A program made the translations under genes and the position numbers. Positions 1-6,930 of a stretch of DNA of 33,905 nt are shown one piece after another; positions within the stretch are counted from its first letter, which is position 1; each line of letters opens with the position of its first letter. The stretch comes from M3007 sp032115775 (GTDB taxonomy: Bacteria; Bacteroidota; Bacteroidia; Chitinophagales; Saprospiraceae), in NCBI GenBank assembly GCA_032115775.1, contig JAUMBL010000158.1, positions 1 to 33,905 on the forward strand, in the 5' to 3' direction. The notes beneath the pieces were generated by a model that did no database searches, was not told the DNA's origin, and worked only from the letters and a program-made list of their open reading frames with translations.

Positions 1-368
1 CGCATGATTTGCCGTCCGACCCGGCTTCCCGCCGTCATCCGGTTAATGTAAACGCATAAAAAGCATGAATAAGAAATTTTGTTTGGATAAAACTCTTTTT
101 TGCCGGAATGAAAGTAGGAGCATTCGGGATAAAAACCAAATAAATAAAAATATTTTTTGAAATATTTTTTTGAAACGGTTTCGTAAAAAATTTATATTTT
201 GATTATCAAATACTTATATTAAAATACAGCAATCCATGCGACTATATTCCAACGCTTTGGCATTTTTTTTTCGCCGGCAGGCAGCGAAACCGGCAGCGTG
301 TCCGTTTTCTTTTCAAACGCGGTTCGACGCGCTTGTTGTCAAGATTATTTTAACCAAACCGATTTGTT
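1..368. other. AT-rich region without a supported gene
   Basis: The first 60 bases are GC-rich and could be the last codons of a gene entering from the left: plus-strand reading frames end in stops near 49-51 and 57-59. Too little is present to assign a product. From about 60 to 235 the sequence is strongly AT-rich with long A and T runs, unlike the GC-rich coding DNA around it, and looks intergenic. I see no tRNA, promoter box matching TAnnTTTG exactly, or repeat here. Confidence 0.5.
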
Positions 369-455
369 ATGATTGCCACCTTTTCTTACACCCTGTTGCT
401 GGCTGCTGTGTATGTGATCCGTAAAGTGAGCATGATGAAAAGTCAGGGGGTTTAG
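369..455 (+). CDS. possible 28-residue single-span membrane peptide
   Basis: An ATG at 369 opens a 28-codon frame ending with TAG at 453-455. The peptide has a short N-terminus, one hydrophobic stretch at about residues 4-17 (YTLLLAAVYVI region) and then a basic tail (RK...K), the topology of a small single-span membrane protein. An intrinsic terminator follows at 494-540, which would suit a short plus-strand transcript but is equally explained by the protease gene on the other strand. No family is recognised, no exact promoter box lies upstream, and a frame of this length can occur by chance. It may not be a gene. Confidence 0.2.
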   Translation: MIATFSYTLLLAAVYVIRKVSMMKSQGV

Positions 456-493
456 ATCACATTCCCCGACCCAAAGCAACGATTGGACGCTAT

Positions 494-540
494 AAAAAAA
501 CGGAGGGTGCGGCTTGTTGAGCCGCACCCTCCGTTTTTTT
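494..540. terminator. bidirectional intrinsic terminator
   Basis: A perfect 14-bp GC-rich stem (501-514 with 520-533) with a TGTTG loop is flanked by seven A on the left (494-500) and seven T on the right (534-540). It therefore reads as a rho-independent terminator on both strands. It lies 26 bases past the stop of the minus-strand protease at 566 and is most likely its terminator. Confidence 0.9.
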
Positions 541-565
541 TCAATCGGACTTGGACTGTTATATT

Positions 566-2257
566 TTACGGCGTCACCACCTTTGCTTTCACCTTCACAT
601 TTTTGCCCATACCGGCTTCGCGCCAGATCGCCGTTTTGTGTTTTTTAGCGGGCGTTTTTTCTGCGAGCGCTACCGCGTTGGTCGTGCTCACCACGCCGCC
701 GGCTGCGGACAGGTCGGAAAAGGGTACTTTTTGCGTCGTACCGGGTTTATAGACCTCGTCGGTGCGTTTAACCACGGATTTCATCAGGATTTCGCGCACT
801 TGTTTAGCCGACAGATCCGGGTAGTAGGAGCGGAGGATAGCAGCCACGCCTGCGGCGGCCGGGGCGGCCATGGATGTACCGCTGGCGTTGCCGTAACCGC
901 CGCCCGGGATGGTGGAGTACAGGGCGACGCCCGGGGAGAAGAAGTCCACATTTTTCTTGCCGTAGTTAGAGAAGCGGGCAGGGCTGTTTTCGCCGCTGCG
1001 CCAGTTCAGGGCGCCGATTTCCAGCCAGTTCGGGGCTGTTTTAGGCTTAAAAAGGCCTTTTTTCTCAAAATTATCGTTGGGAAAATTCGGCGAAGTATCG
1101 TTGTTTTCGGAATCGTTGCCGGCGGCGTGCACCAACAGCACATCGTGTTCGGCGGCGTACTTCACGGCCGCGTCCACATACGCTTTTTGCGGGCTGTAGC
1201 CTTTACCGAACGACATATTGATGATGCTGGCGCCGTTGTCCACGGCATAGCGGATCGCGTTGGCCACGTCCTTATCGCGCTCGTCGCCGTCGGGCACGCA
1301 ACGCACCGTCATGATGCGCACGTTGTCCGCCACGCCGTTAATTCCTTTGTCGTTGTTGCGGACGGCGGCGATGATACCGGCGACGTGGGTGCCGTGGAAG
1401 GCATCCGGGCCGATATACTCGTTGCTGCCATAGAACCGATTGCTCAGGTCGTTGGGATCGTCTCCCACCACCGTACGAGGGTTGTAATCAGGATTGAGGC
1501 TGTAGTTCAATTGATTGTTGGCGAAGGACATGGAGCGTTCCTTTTCTTCTTCGAGGCCTTCGGGCGACAAGCCTTGAGCCAGCAGTTTTTTGCTCATATC
1601 CACGGCGGCTTTCAGCTCGTCGTTGCCGTCGGCATTTACCTGGTCGAGGTCTTCTGCGGAGAAACTCGTTTTGCCGGTTGCTTTTTGAACCGCCTTGAAG
1701 GATGCTTCAATTTTTACGAATTGCTCTTCGATGCGGGTTTTCATGGCTTCCGCCTGGCTGCGGGACTCTTCGTAGGCTGATTTGATGCCCTGGTAATATT
1801 CGTATTCCTTTTTATCGGCGCCGCTCAGATTTTTTCCGTTTGAGTTGCCGAATTTTTTGCTGAGGCGGACATACTCGCGCGTCAGTTCCAGGGTTTCGTG
1901 CCCCACGCTGCCGCCGGGACCGCCCAGGAAATTCCAGCCGTGGATATCATCCACATAGCCGTTGTTATCGTCGTCTTTGCCGTTGTTGGGGATTTCGCCC
2001 GGATTAACCCACATGATATCCTTGAGGTCTTCGTGGAGGTAATCCACGCCGGAATCCAGCACGGCCACGATCACCGTCTGACCTTTTTTCCCTTTTGCCT
2101 TGAGTTGCTTCAGGGCCTCATCCGAGCTGGCGCCCTGCACGCCATCCTTGGCCTTGTCCAGCGTGAACCAATTGTCCGGCGCTTTTGCGCCTTGTGCCGT
2201 CAACAGGAACGCCGGCAGGCACAGCGCCAGCGTCATCATCGCATTTTTAAAACTCAT
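566..2257 (-). CDS. secreted subtilisin-like serine protease (S8) with long insert
   Basis: A 563-residue S8 family peptidase. An N-terminal signal peptide is seen (about residues 1-23, hydrophobic ALCLPAFLLTAQG). The catalytic triad is complete: Asp68 in AVLDSGVD, His288 in FHGTHVAG and Ser462 in ASGTSMAAP, with the oxyanion Asn381 in HAAGND. An acidic DDDNNGYVDD stretch (about 95-104) resembles the calcium-binding loop common in Bacteroidota S8 enzymes. About 220 residues separate Asp and His, against a few dozen in classical subtilisins; residues about 120-255 are charged and helical-looking and form a large insertion. The tail after the protease domain is short and lysine-rich, with no recognisable T9SS sorting domain. 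It is monocistronic and ends at the terminator 494-540. The family is certain; the substrate is unknown. Confidence 0.93.
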   Translation of the reverse strand: MSFKNAMMTLALCLPAFLLTAQGAKAPDNWFTLDKAKDGVQGASSDEALKQLKAKGKKGQTVIVAVLDSGVDYLHEDLKDIMWVNPGEIPNNGKDDDNNGYVDDIHGWNFLGGPGGSVGHETLELTREYVRLSKKFGNSNGKNLSGADKKEYEYYQGIKSAYEESRSQAEAMKTRIEEQFVKIEASFKAVQKATGKTSFSAEDLDQVNADGNDELKAAVDMSKKLLAQGLSPEGLEEEKERSMSFANNQLNYSLNPDYNPRTVVGDDPNDLSNRFYGSNEYIGPDAFHGTHVAGIIAAVRNNDKGINGVADNVRIMTVRCVPDGDERDKDVANAIRYAVDNGASIINMSFGKGYSPQKAYVDAAVKYAAEHDVLLVHAAGNDSENNDTSPNFPNDNFEKKGLFKPKTAPNWLEIGALNWRSGENSPARFSNYGKKNVDFFSPGVALYSTIPGGGYGNASGTSMAAPAAAGVAAILRSYYPDLSAKQVREILMKSVVKRTDEVYKPGTTQKVPFSDLSAAGGVVSTTNAVALAEKTPAKKHKTAIWREAGMGKNVKVKAKVVTP

Positions 2258-2555
2258 GTTTAAATAATTTTATTGCAACTGCGTTTGCAGCGTTCCGGCG
2301 TGTTTTAAAAGCGTTTTTTCAACAAATTTTACAGATTAGGGCAATTTAATACCGGCTGAAAAAATTATTTTTTTTGAAAAAACAGGCGCTTTTGCTCCGG
2401 ATAAAGCCGCTCGGGTAGTTGCGGTTTTTAAAAAAAATTTATGTTTGGCAATTCAGAAACTGTTTTAACACCGTTTCTAACGACAAAAGTACGGCGTTTC
2501 GCGCACATACCGTCGGGATTAGACGAATGGCGTATTTTAACCAACCAAAATACTG
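2258..2555. other. divergent intergenic region between protease and SpoIIM genes
   Basis: About 300 bases separate the minus-strand protease start from the plus-strand SpoIIM gene. It is AT-rich with several A or T runs. A near match to the -7 box on the minus strand (TAAAATTTG, spacer one base too long) lies at 2331-2323. A CAGAAACTGTTTT motif at 2454-2466 resembles motifs at 11718-11730 and 10146-10157. No coding frame or repeat was found. Confidence 0.5.
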
Positions 2556-2563
2556 TAACTTTG
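2556..2563 (+). promoter_or_regulatory. Bacteroidota -7 promoter box (TAACTTTG)
   Basis: TAACTTTG matches the TAnnTTTG consensus exactly and lies 11 bases before the ATG at 2575, implying a very short leader for the SpoIIM-DUF4129 transcript. No clear TTG -33 element is seen at the expected distance. Confidence 0.55.
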
Positions 2564-2574
2564 CACGATAAGCC

Positions 2575-4446
2575 ATGCGTGAGACTAAATTTATAGAACA
2601 AAACCGGGAAAAATGGTCGCGCTACGAGCAAATGCTCCAGGAAAATCGCCGCGATCCCGAGCACCTGAACGAGCTGTTCGTTCAGATCATGGACGATTTG
2701 TCTTACGCGCGCACGTTTTACCCCAACCGCTCGGTGCGTACTTACCTCAACAGTATGGCGCAGCGCATTTTTCATCAGGTGTACCGGGGGAAACGGTTTC
2801 CGAAATCGCGCTTTTTTTTATTCTGGACGGACGAGGCGCCGCGCGCCATCTGGGAATCGCGCAAAGCGATGGGGTTATCCCTCGGTATTTTTGTGCTGGC
2901 TTTCGCCTTGGGCGTGCTTTCCTCGCGAATAGACCCGGATTTTCCCCGGATGATTTTAGGGGACGACTATGTGGACATGACGCTCGCCAACATTGAAAAC
3001 GGCGACCCCATGCGGGTGTACAAGGACAGCCGCCCCTTGGGCATGACGATCGGGATTGCCGCAAACAATCTGTTCGTGGCGCTGCGCACCGCCCTGTTCG
3101 GCGTGGCGGCCTCCATCGGCGCGGTGTTTATTATGCTGTACAACGGCATCATGGTGGGCGCTTTTCAGTATTTCTTTATCGAACGCGACCTTTTTTGGGA
3201 ATCTTTCCTCACCATCTGGATACACGGCACACTGGAGATCAGCGCGATCATCGTAGCCGGCGGCTCGGGCCTGACCATCGGTTCGGGTATTTTATTCCCC
3301 GGCACGCACACCCGCATGCGCGCCTTCCAATTGTCTATGCGCCGGGGCTTGAAAATCCTGCTCGGGCTGACGCCGGTGATGATCATGGCCGCGATCTTTG
3401 AGGGCTTCTTTACGCGGTACACCGATACGCCGGACGCGCTGCGCGGGCTCTTCATCTTGCTGTCGCTGGCGTTTGTGCTTTGGTATTTTGCCTGGCTTCC
3501 GTGGTACAAAGCGCGGCACGGCGGCTTTCGGGACGATCACCGCAGCCACGACCTGCCGCCCGACCGACTCGAGCGGGTGGATTTCCGCGCAATCAAAGGC
3601 GCCGGCGCCTTGATTTCCGACTCCTTCGCTTTTGCCGGCCGGCATGGACGCCTTTTCAGCGCCGGGACGATAGGCGTCGGCGCCGCGTTCATCGCACTGT
3701 CTTTTTTGCTGTCCAAGGGCCCGATTTCAACTGTGTTTGCCTTTTCGGAAGGCGCCTTCGGCGTTTTAGACGGCGTTCGCCGTTTTTTTAGCACCGCAAT
3801 CGGCTGGCCGTCATTTATCGCCCAGTTCCTGGCGCTTACCGCCCTGACGATCAGCGCGTTCAAAATCTTGGAATCGGAGATGCCGGCGGGCTTTCGCGCG
3901 CCCGTTCAGTCGAGGCGTATGCTCGTGGCGGGGCTTTTTTTTGCGCTGCCTTTTACCCTGATTTGTCAGATTATGCAGGCGGCGCCGGGCGTGCTCGTCT
4001 GGCTTTTAGCCATCCTTTGCCTGCCCATGCTCTATCTTTGGGCCGCCGTGGCGTATTTTGATGATTCCAACGCCTGGCGCATCGTCGGGCGCTCGGCGCG
4101 ATTGTTTTACCTGTTCGAATCGCTGGCGGTCGGTTTTCTGTACGTAAACCTGGGCCTGCTGCTGCTGTTGTTTCTCGATTCCGGTTTGTGGGAAATGAGC
4201 CTGCATTTATTCAGCTGGCTGGCGCCTGCCGAACCGGATCGTATCCGGGAATTTATGACCGCCGCCACAATGATCGCCGCCGCCGCCGGCTGCTACTTTA
4301 TTCACCTGCTTTTTTCTGTTTCCGCCGCTTTGCAATATTTCTCCTCCCTGGAACGAACGGAAGCCCGCGCCCTGCGGGAAAAAATCGAACAGGTCGGTAA
4401 AACGCCCAAAATACGGGGCCTCGCAAGGGAAGAACAGGAAAAATAA
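2575..4446 (+). CDS. SpoIIM-family membrane protein with C-terminal membrane extension
   Basis: The first about 310 of 623 residues match the stage II sporulation protein M family (DUF95). There is a soluble helical N-terminus (1-95), a first membrane span (about 98-117), a hydrophobic block at 155-202, the characteristic HGTLEISAIIVAGGSGL segment (218-233), and further spans at 259-278 and 290-310. In this phylum the family is a general integral membrane protein and does not imply sporulation. Typical members stop near 320-340 residues; here a hydrophilic linker (about 311-345) leads into another about 280 residues with roughly six predicted spans and a charged tail. I do not recognise the extension with confidence. 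The stop is 10 bases before the DUF4129 gene, so the two are probably one operon with the promoter at 2556. Confidence 0.85.
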   Translation: MRETKFIEQNREKWSRYEQMLQENRRDPEHLNELFVQIMDDLSYARTFYPNRSVRTYLNSMAQRIFHQVYRGKRFPKSRFFLFWTDEAPRAIWESRKAMGLSLGIFVLAFALGVLSSRIDPDFPRMILGDDYVDMTLANIENGDPMRVYKDSRPLGMTIGIAANNLFVALRTALFGVAASIGAVFIMLYNGIMVGAFQYFFIERDLFWESFLTIWIHGTLEISAIIVAGGSGLTIGSGILFPGTHTRMRAFQLSMRRGLKILLGLTPVMIMAAIFEGFFTRYTDTPDALRGLFILLSLAFVLWYFAWLPWYKARHGGFRDDHRSHDLPPDRLERVDFRAIKGAGALISDSFAFAGRHGRLFSAGTIGVGAAFIALSFLLSKGPISTVFAFSEGAFGVLDGVRRFFSTAIGWPSFIAQFLALTALTISAFKILESEMPAGFRAPVQSRRMLVAGLFFALPFTLICQIMQAAPGVLVWLLAILCLPMLYLWAAVAYFDDSNAWRIVGRSARLFYLFESLAVGFLYVNLGLLLLLFLDSGLWEMSLHLFSWLAPAEPDRIREFMTAATMIAAAAGCYFIHLLFSVSAALQYFSSLERTEARALREKIEQVGKTPKIRGLAREEQEK

Positions 4447-4456
4447 CCGATACTCC

Positions 4457-5113
4457 ATGCATTCCGCGCGACTTTTTACCGCCTTCCTGCTATCGCTAAC
4501 CCTCGGCGCCGCCACCGCGCAGTCGGATCTGACGCTCCGCCGTATCGCGCCGGCCGACTGGGAGCAGGCATCCAAAGGACTGGACTACAGCAAAGATCTC
4601 CCGGAAAAAGCGCCGCCGCCGCCAAGTGCGCCAAGCGGCGTTGACTGGACGCAACAAACCGAAGCACTCGGTATCCTGCTCCAAATTCTCGCGATCGCAG
4701 CGGCTATGGTGCTCCTCGGCTACGGTATCTTTAAAATACTGCACGCGCCCCAAAACCGACAAATTACCCGTACCGGCGAAGTCATCACGCTCGAAAACCT
4801 GGAACAACACCTGGATGAAACCGACCTCATCCCCTTCCTGCAAGCCGCGCTGGATGCACAAAACTACGCGCTCGCCATACGGCTGTATTATCTGCAAATC
4901 ATCAAAAATCTGGCTGCAGGCGGCCTCATCCGCTGGTCAAAAGAAAAAACAAACCGCGACTACCTCCACGAAATGCGCACACACCGGCTCAGCAGCGAGT
5001 TCCGGCGACTCACCGCATTGTATGAACGGGTGTGGTACGGAAATCAAGCGCCCGACGCCCAAGCCTTCGCCGATATGGCGTCCGATTGCCAACAATTTTT
5101 AGCGCGCGTATAA
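4457..5113 (+). CDS. DUF4129 domain membrane protein
   Basis: A 218-residue protein with a signal-like N-terminus (residues 1-22, ending ATAQS), a proline-rich segment (about 51-60), one membrane span (about 72-92) and a C-terminal soluble domain from about 110 onward. That domain carries the DUF4129 pattern, including YYLQIIKNLAAGGLI followed by WSKEKTNRDYLHEM. Known family members usually lie beside SpoIIM, RDD, MoxR and DUF58 genes in Bacteroidota. Here only the SpoIIM partner is kept, 10 bases upstream, supporting a joint operon. The molecular function of DUF4129 is not established. Confidence 0.85.
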   Translation: MHSARLFTAFLLSLTLGAATAQSDLTLRRIAPADWEQASKGLDYSKDLPEKAPPPPSAPSGVDWTQQTEALGILLQILAIAAAMVLLGYGIFKILHAPQNRQITRTGEVITLENLEQHLDETDLIPFLQAALDAQNYALAIRLYYLQIIKNLAAGGLIRWSKEKTNRDYLHEMRTHRLSSEFRRLTALYERVWYGNQAPDAQAFADMASDCQQFLARV

Positions 5114-5160
5114 TTTCACCCCTTCGAGGCTTAGCGAACCAGTTACCTATTTGTTTTAAA

Positions 5161-5203
5161 GTAACTACTTTTTGAATCCAGACGCGACCGGCTAAGTCGT
5201 TAT
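5161..5203. repeat. decayed remnant of repeat family A
   Basis: The 43-base segment begins with GTAACTACTT and ends with a diverged copy of the right terminus (CCGGCTAAGTCGTTAT), the ends of the 162-bp element seen intact at 21123, 30484 and 33061. A fragment GACGCGACCGG also matches the element. The interior is missing and no flanking direct repeat remains, so this is an old deletion product between the DUF4129 gene and hemW. Confidence 0.6.
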
Positions 5204-5224
5204 ATCAAAAGCACCACCGTCATT

Positions 5225-6367
5225 ATGGCCGGATTATACCTTCACATCCCTTTCTGCAAACAAGCCTGCCACTACTGCAATTTCCATTTTTCAACTTCCC
5301 TGAAACTCAAAACGCCGCTGTTGGACGCCCTGTGCCAGGAAATTGCCTTGCAACGCGACTACCTCCAGGGGGCGCCCCTGAAATCCGTTTACCTGGGCGG
5401 CGGCACGCCTTCGCTGCTCGAAACCGGCGAACTGACTGCGCTATTCGAAACGATCCGCCAATATTTTCCGCTGGAAAACGGCGCCGAAATCACCCTCGAG
5501 GCCAATCCGGATGATATTTCCCTGGACAAACTCCGCGACTGGAAAAACTACACCCCGGTCAATCGCCTTAGCATCGGTATTCAATCGTTTAGCGAAACGG
5601 ATCTGCTGTGGATGCACCGCGCGCACAACGCCCACGAGGCCCGGGCCTGCCTCGATCTTGCGCTAGAAACCGGATTCGACAACCTGACCGTTGACCTGAT
5701 CTACGGCGCGCCTACCACGAGCGACGCCCAATGGCAGGAAAACCTGCGCACGGTGCTGGACGCAGGCGTGCCGCACTTGTCCTGCTACAGCCTCACTGTG
5801 GAAGAAGGTACCGCGCTGGCGCATTTTGTGCAAAAAGGGCAGGCGCCGCCAGTGGATGACCAAAAATCAGCCCGGCAATTTGCCTGGCTCCTGGAGGAAA
5901 CCGCCCGACACGGATACGAACACTATGAAATCTCCAACTTCGCATTGCCGGGGCGCTACGCCCGCCACAACAGCAACTACTGGACCGGCGCGCACTACCT
6001 GGGAATAGGGCCTTCCGCACATTCCTTCAACGGCGTTTCTCGCCAATGGAATGTGGCCAATAACGCAGGCTATATCCGCGCCCTGCAAGCCGGACAAATT
6101 CCGTTTGAACTGGAAACGCTCAGCCCCGCGCAACGATACAACGAGTACGTCATGACCGGCCTGCGCACGCAGTGGGGCTGTGAAGAACAACGTATTCGCA
6201 CGCTGGGCGAACCGATGGCCGCGTACTTTTTTTCCGAAATTCAGGCCTTTATTGCAGCCGGACAAGTGGAAAAAAGCGCCGGAACCTACCGCCTCACCCG
6301 GGAAGGCAAATTTTTGGCCGACCGGATCGCGTCGGATTTGTTTTGGGTGGAAAACGCGGAAGTTTAG
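5225..6367 (+). CDS. hemW: radical SAM heme chaperone HemW
   Basis: A 380-residue radical SAM protein of the HemW/HemN-like group. The CxxxCxxC cluster motif is at Cys11, Cys15 and Cys18 in FCKQACHYCNFHF, followed by the SAM-binding GGGTPSLL at about 59-66 and EANPDDIS near 94-101. The ordered motifs NRLSIGIQSF, YGAPTTSDAQW and HYEISNFALPGRYARHNSNYW are typical of HemW. HemW binds heme and a [4Fe-4S] cluster and is thought to insert heme into respiratory enzymes; it is often misnamed oxygen-independent coproporphyrinogen oxidase. True HemN is longer and carries an extra Cys in its motif. It stands alone, downstream of the repeat remnant. Start chosen at the ATG directly before AGLYLHIPFC, which is the usual N-terminus. 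Confidence 0.94.
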   Translation: MAGLYLHIPFCKQACHYCNFHFSTSLKLKTPLLDALCQEIALQRDYLQGAPLKSVYLGGGTPSLLETGELTALFETIRQYFPLENGAEITLEANPDDISLDKLRDWKNYTPVNRLSIGIQSFSETDLLWMHRAHNAHEARACLDLALETGFDNLTVDLIYGAPTTSDAQWQENLRTVLDAGVPHLSCYSLTVEEGTALAHFVQKGQAPPVDDQKSARQFAWLLEETARHGYEHYEISNFALPGRYARHNSNYWTGAHYLGIGPSAHSFNGVSRQWNVANNAGYIRALQAGQIPFELETLSPAQRYNEYVMTGLRTQWGCEEQRIRTLGEPMAAYFFSEIQAFIAAGQVEKSAGTYRLTREGKFLADRIASDLFWVENAEV

Positions 6368-6434
6368 TTTCGCGATCTGAAAATGTACCTATATTTACAG
6401 CCTCTATTTCTTTAATTTACAAAACGAAAAACGT

Positions 6435-6719
6435 ATGCTACAAGAACTCAAGGCATTCCTCCTGCGCGGCGAAACGCTGGCGCTCGCCGTAGCCGTTATC
6501 ATCGCAGGCTCCTTCGGCAAAATCGTGGACTCGCTGGTGAACGACATCGTCTCCCCGATTCTGGGTTTGATCATCGGCCAACCCGATTTTTCCTCGCTGG
6601 TTGTCGGCACGATCAAAGTCGGCAATTTTATCAATGCCGTGGTGAATTTTGTCCTGATCGGTACGGTGTTGTTTTTCCTGATCAAAGCGGCCGGGAAAAA
6701 GCCGGAGGATGTCAAATAA
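6435..6719 (+). CDS. mscL: large-conductance mechanosensitive channel MscL, short form
   Basis: A 94-residue MscL. The amphipathic N-terminus and first span (residues about 12-36, RGETLALAVAVIIAGSFGKIV) with the conserved SLVNDIVSPILG turn, then a second span (about 66-86) and the basic KKPEDVK end. MscL opens under membrane tension to release solutes during osmotic downshock. E. coli MscL has 136 residues; this one has a shorter extracellular loop and lacks the C-terminal cytoplasmic helix bundle. A near match to the -7 box (TATATTTA) lies at 6390-6397. The gene is followed directly by a family B repeat whose hairpins may end transcription. Confidence 0.92.
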   Translation: MLQELKAFLLRGETLALAVAVIIAGSFGKIVDSLVNDIVSPILGLIIGQPDFSSLVVGTIKVGNFINAVVNFVLIGTVLFFLIKAAGKKPEDVK

Positions 6720-6736
6720 TTCTGCGCGCGCAGGCG

Positions 6737-6877
6737 TATTTCGCCGCCTCCGGCGGCGAAATAAAATAATGTTTGGTCACTTTTTTTTGATTTTTTTTAG
6801 AAAAAATCAAAAAAAAGGCAACCAAACAAAATATTTGTTTGCTTAGCATGTCTTTCACGGACTTATGATACACCCTC
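6737..6877. repeat. repeat family B, copy 2 (left end lost)
   Basis: This copy contains a perfect 27-nt hairpin (6737-6763, 12-bp stem of TATTTCGCCGCC with TCC loop), a second 57-nt hairpin (6771-6827, arms starting GTTTGGT and ending ACCAAAC), and the right terminus ACTTATGATACACCCTC at 6861-6877. The matching left terminus GAGGGTGTATCA seen in the copy at 23385 is absent and is replaced by a GC palindrome (about 6723-6734). The element fills the gap between mscL and the BNR-repeat gene. Confidence 0.75.
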
Positions 6878-6930
6878 TACGCCTCCCTCAAATTTAGACG
6901 CATTTCCCTCACCTACGCTCCCGGTATCGC

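Noticed and set aside
551..1780. Long plus-strand open frame (409 codons) opposite the first subtilase
   Set aside because: It lies fully antisense to a protease with complete catalytic motifs and signal peptide; its product is rich in His, Gly, Val and Arg as expected from the complement of GC-rich coding DNA.
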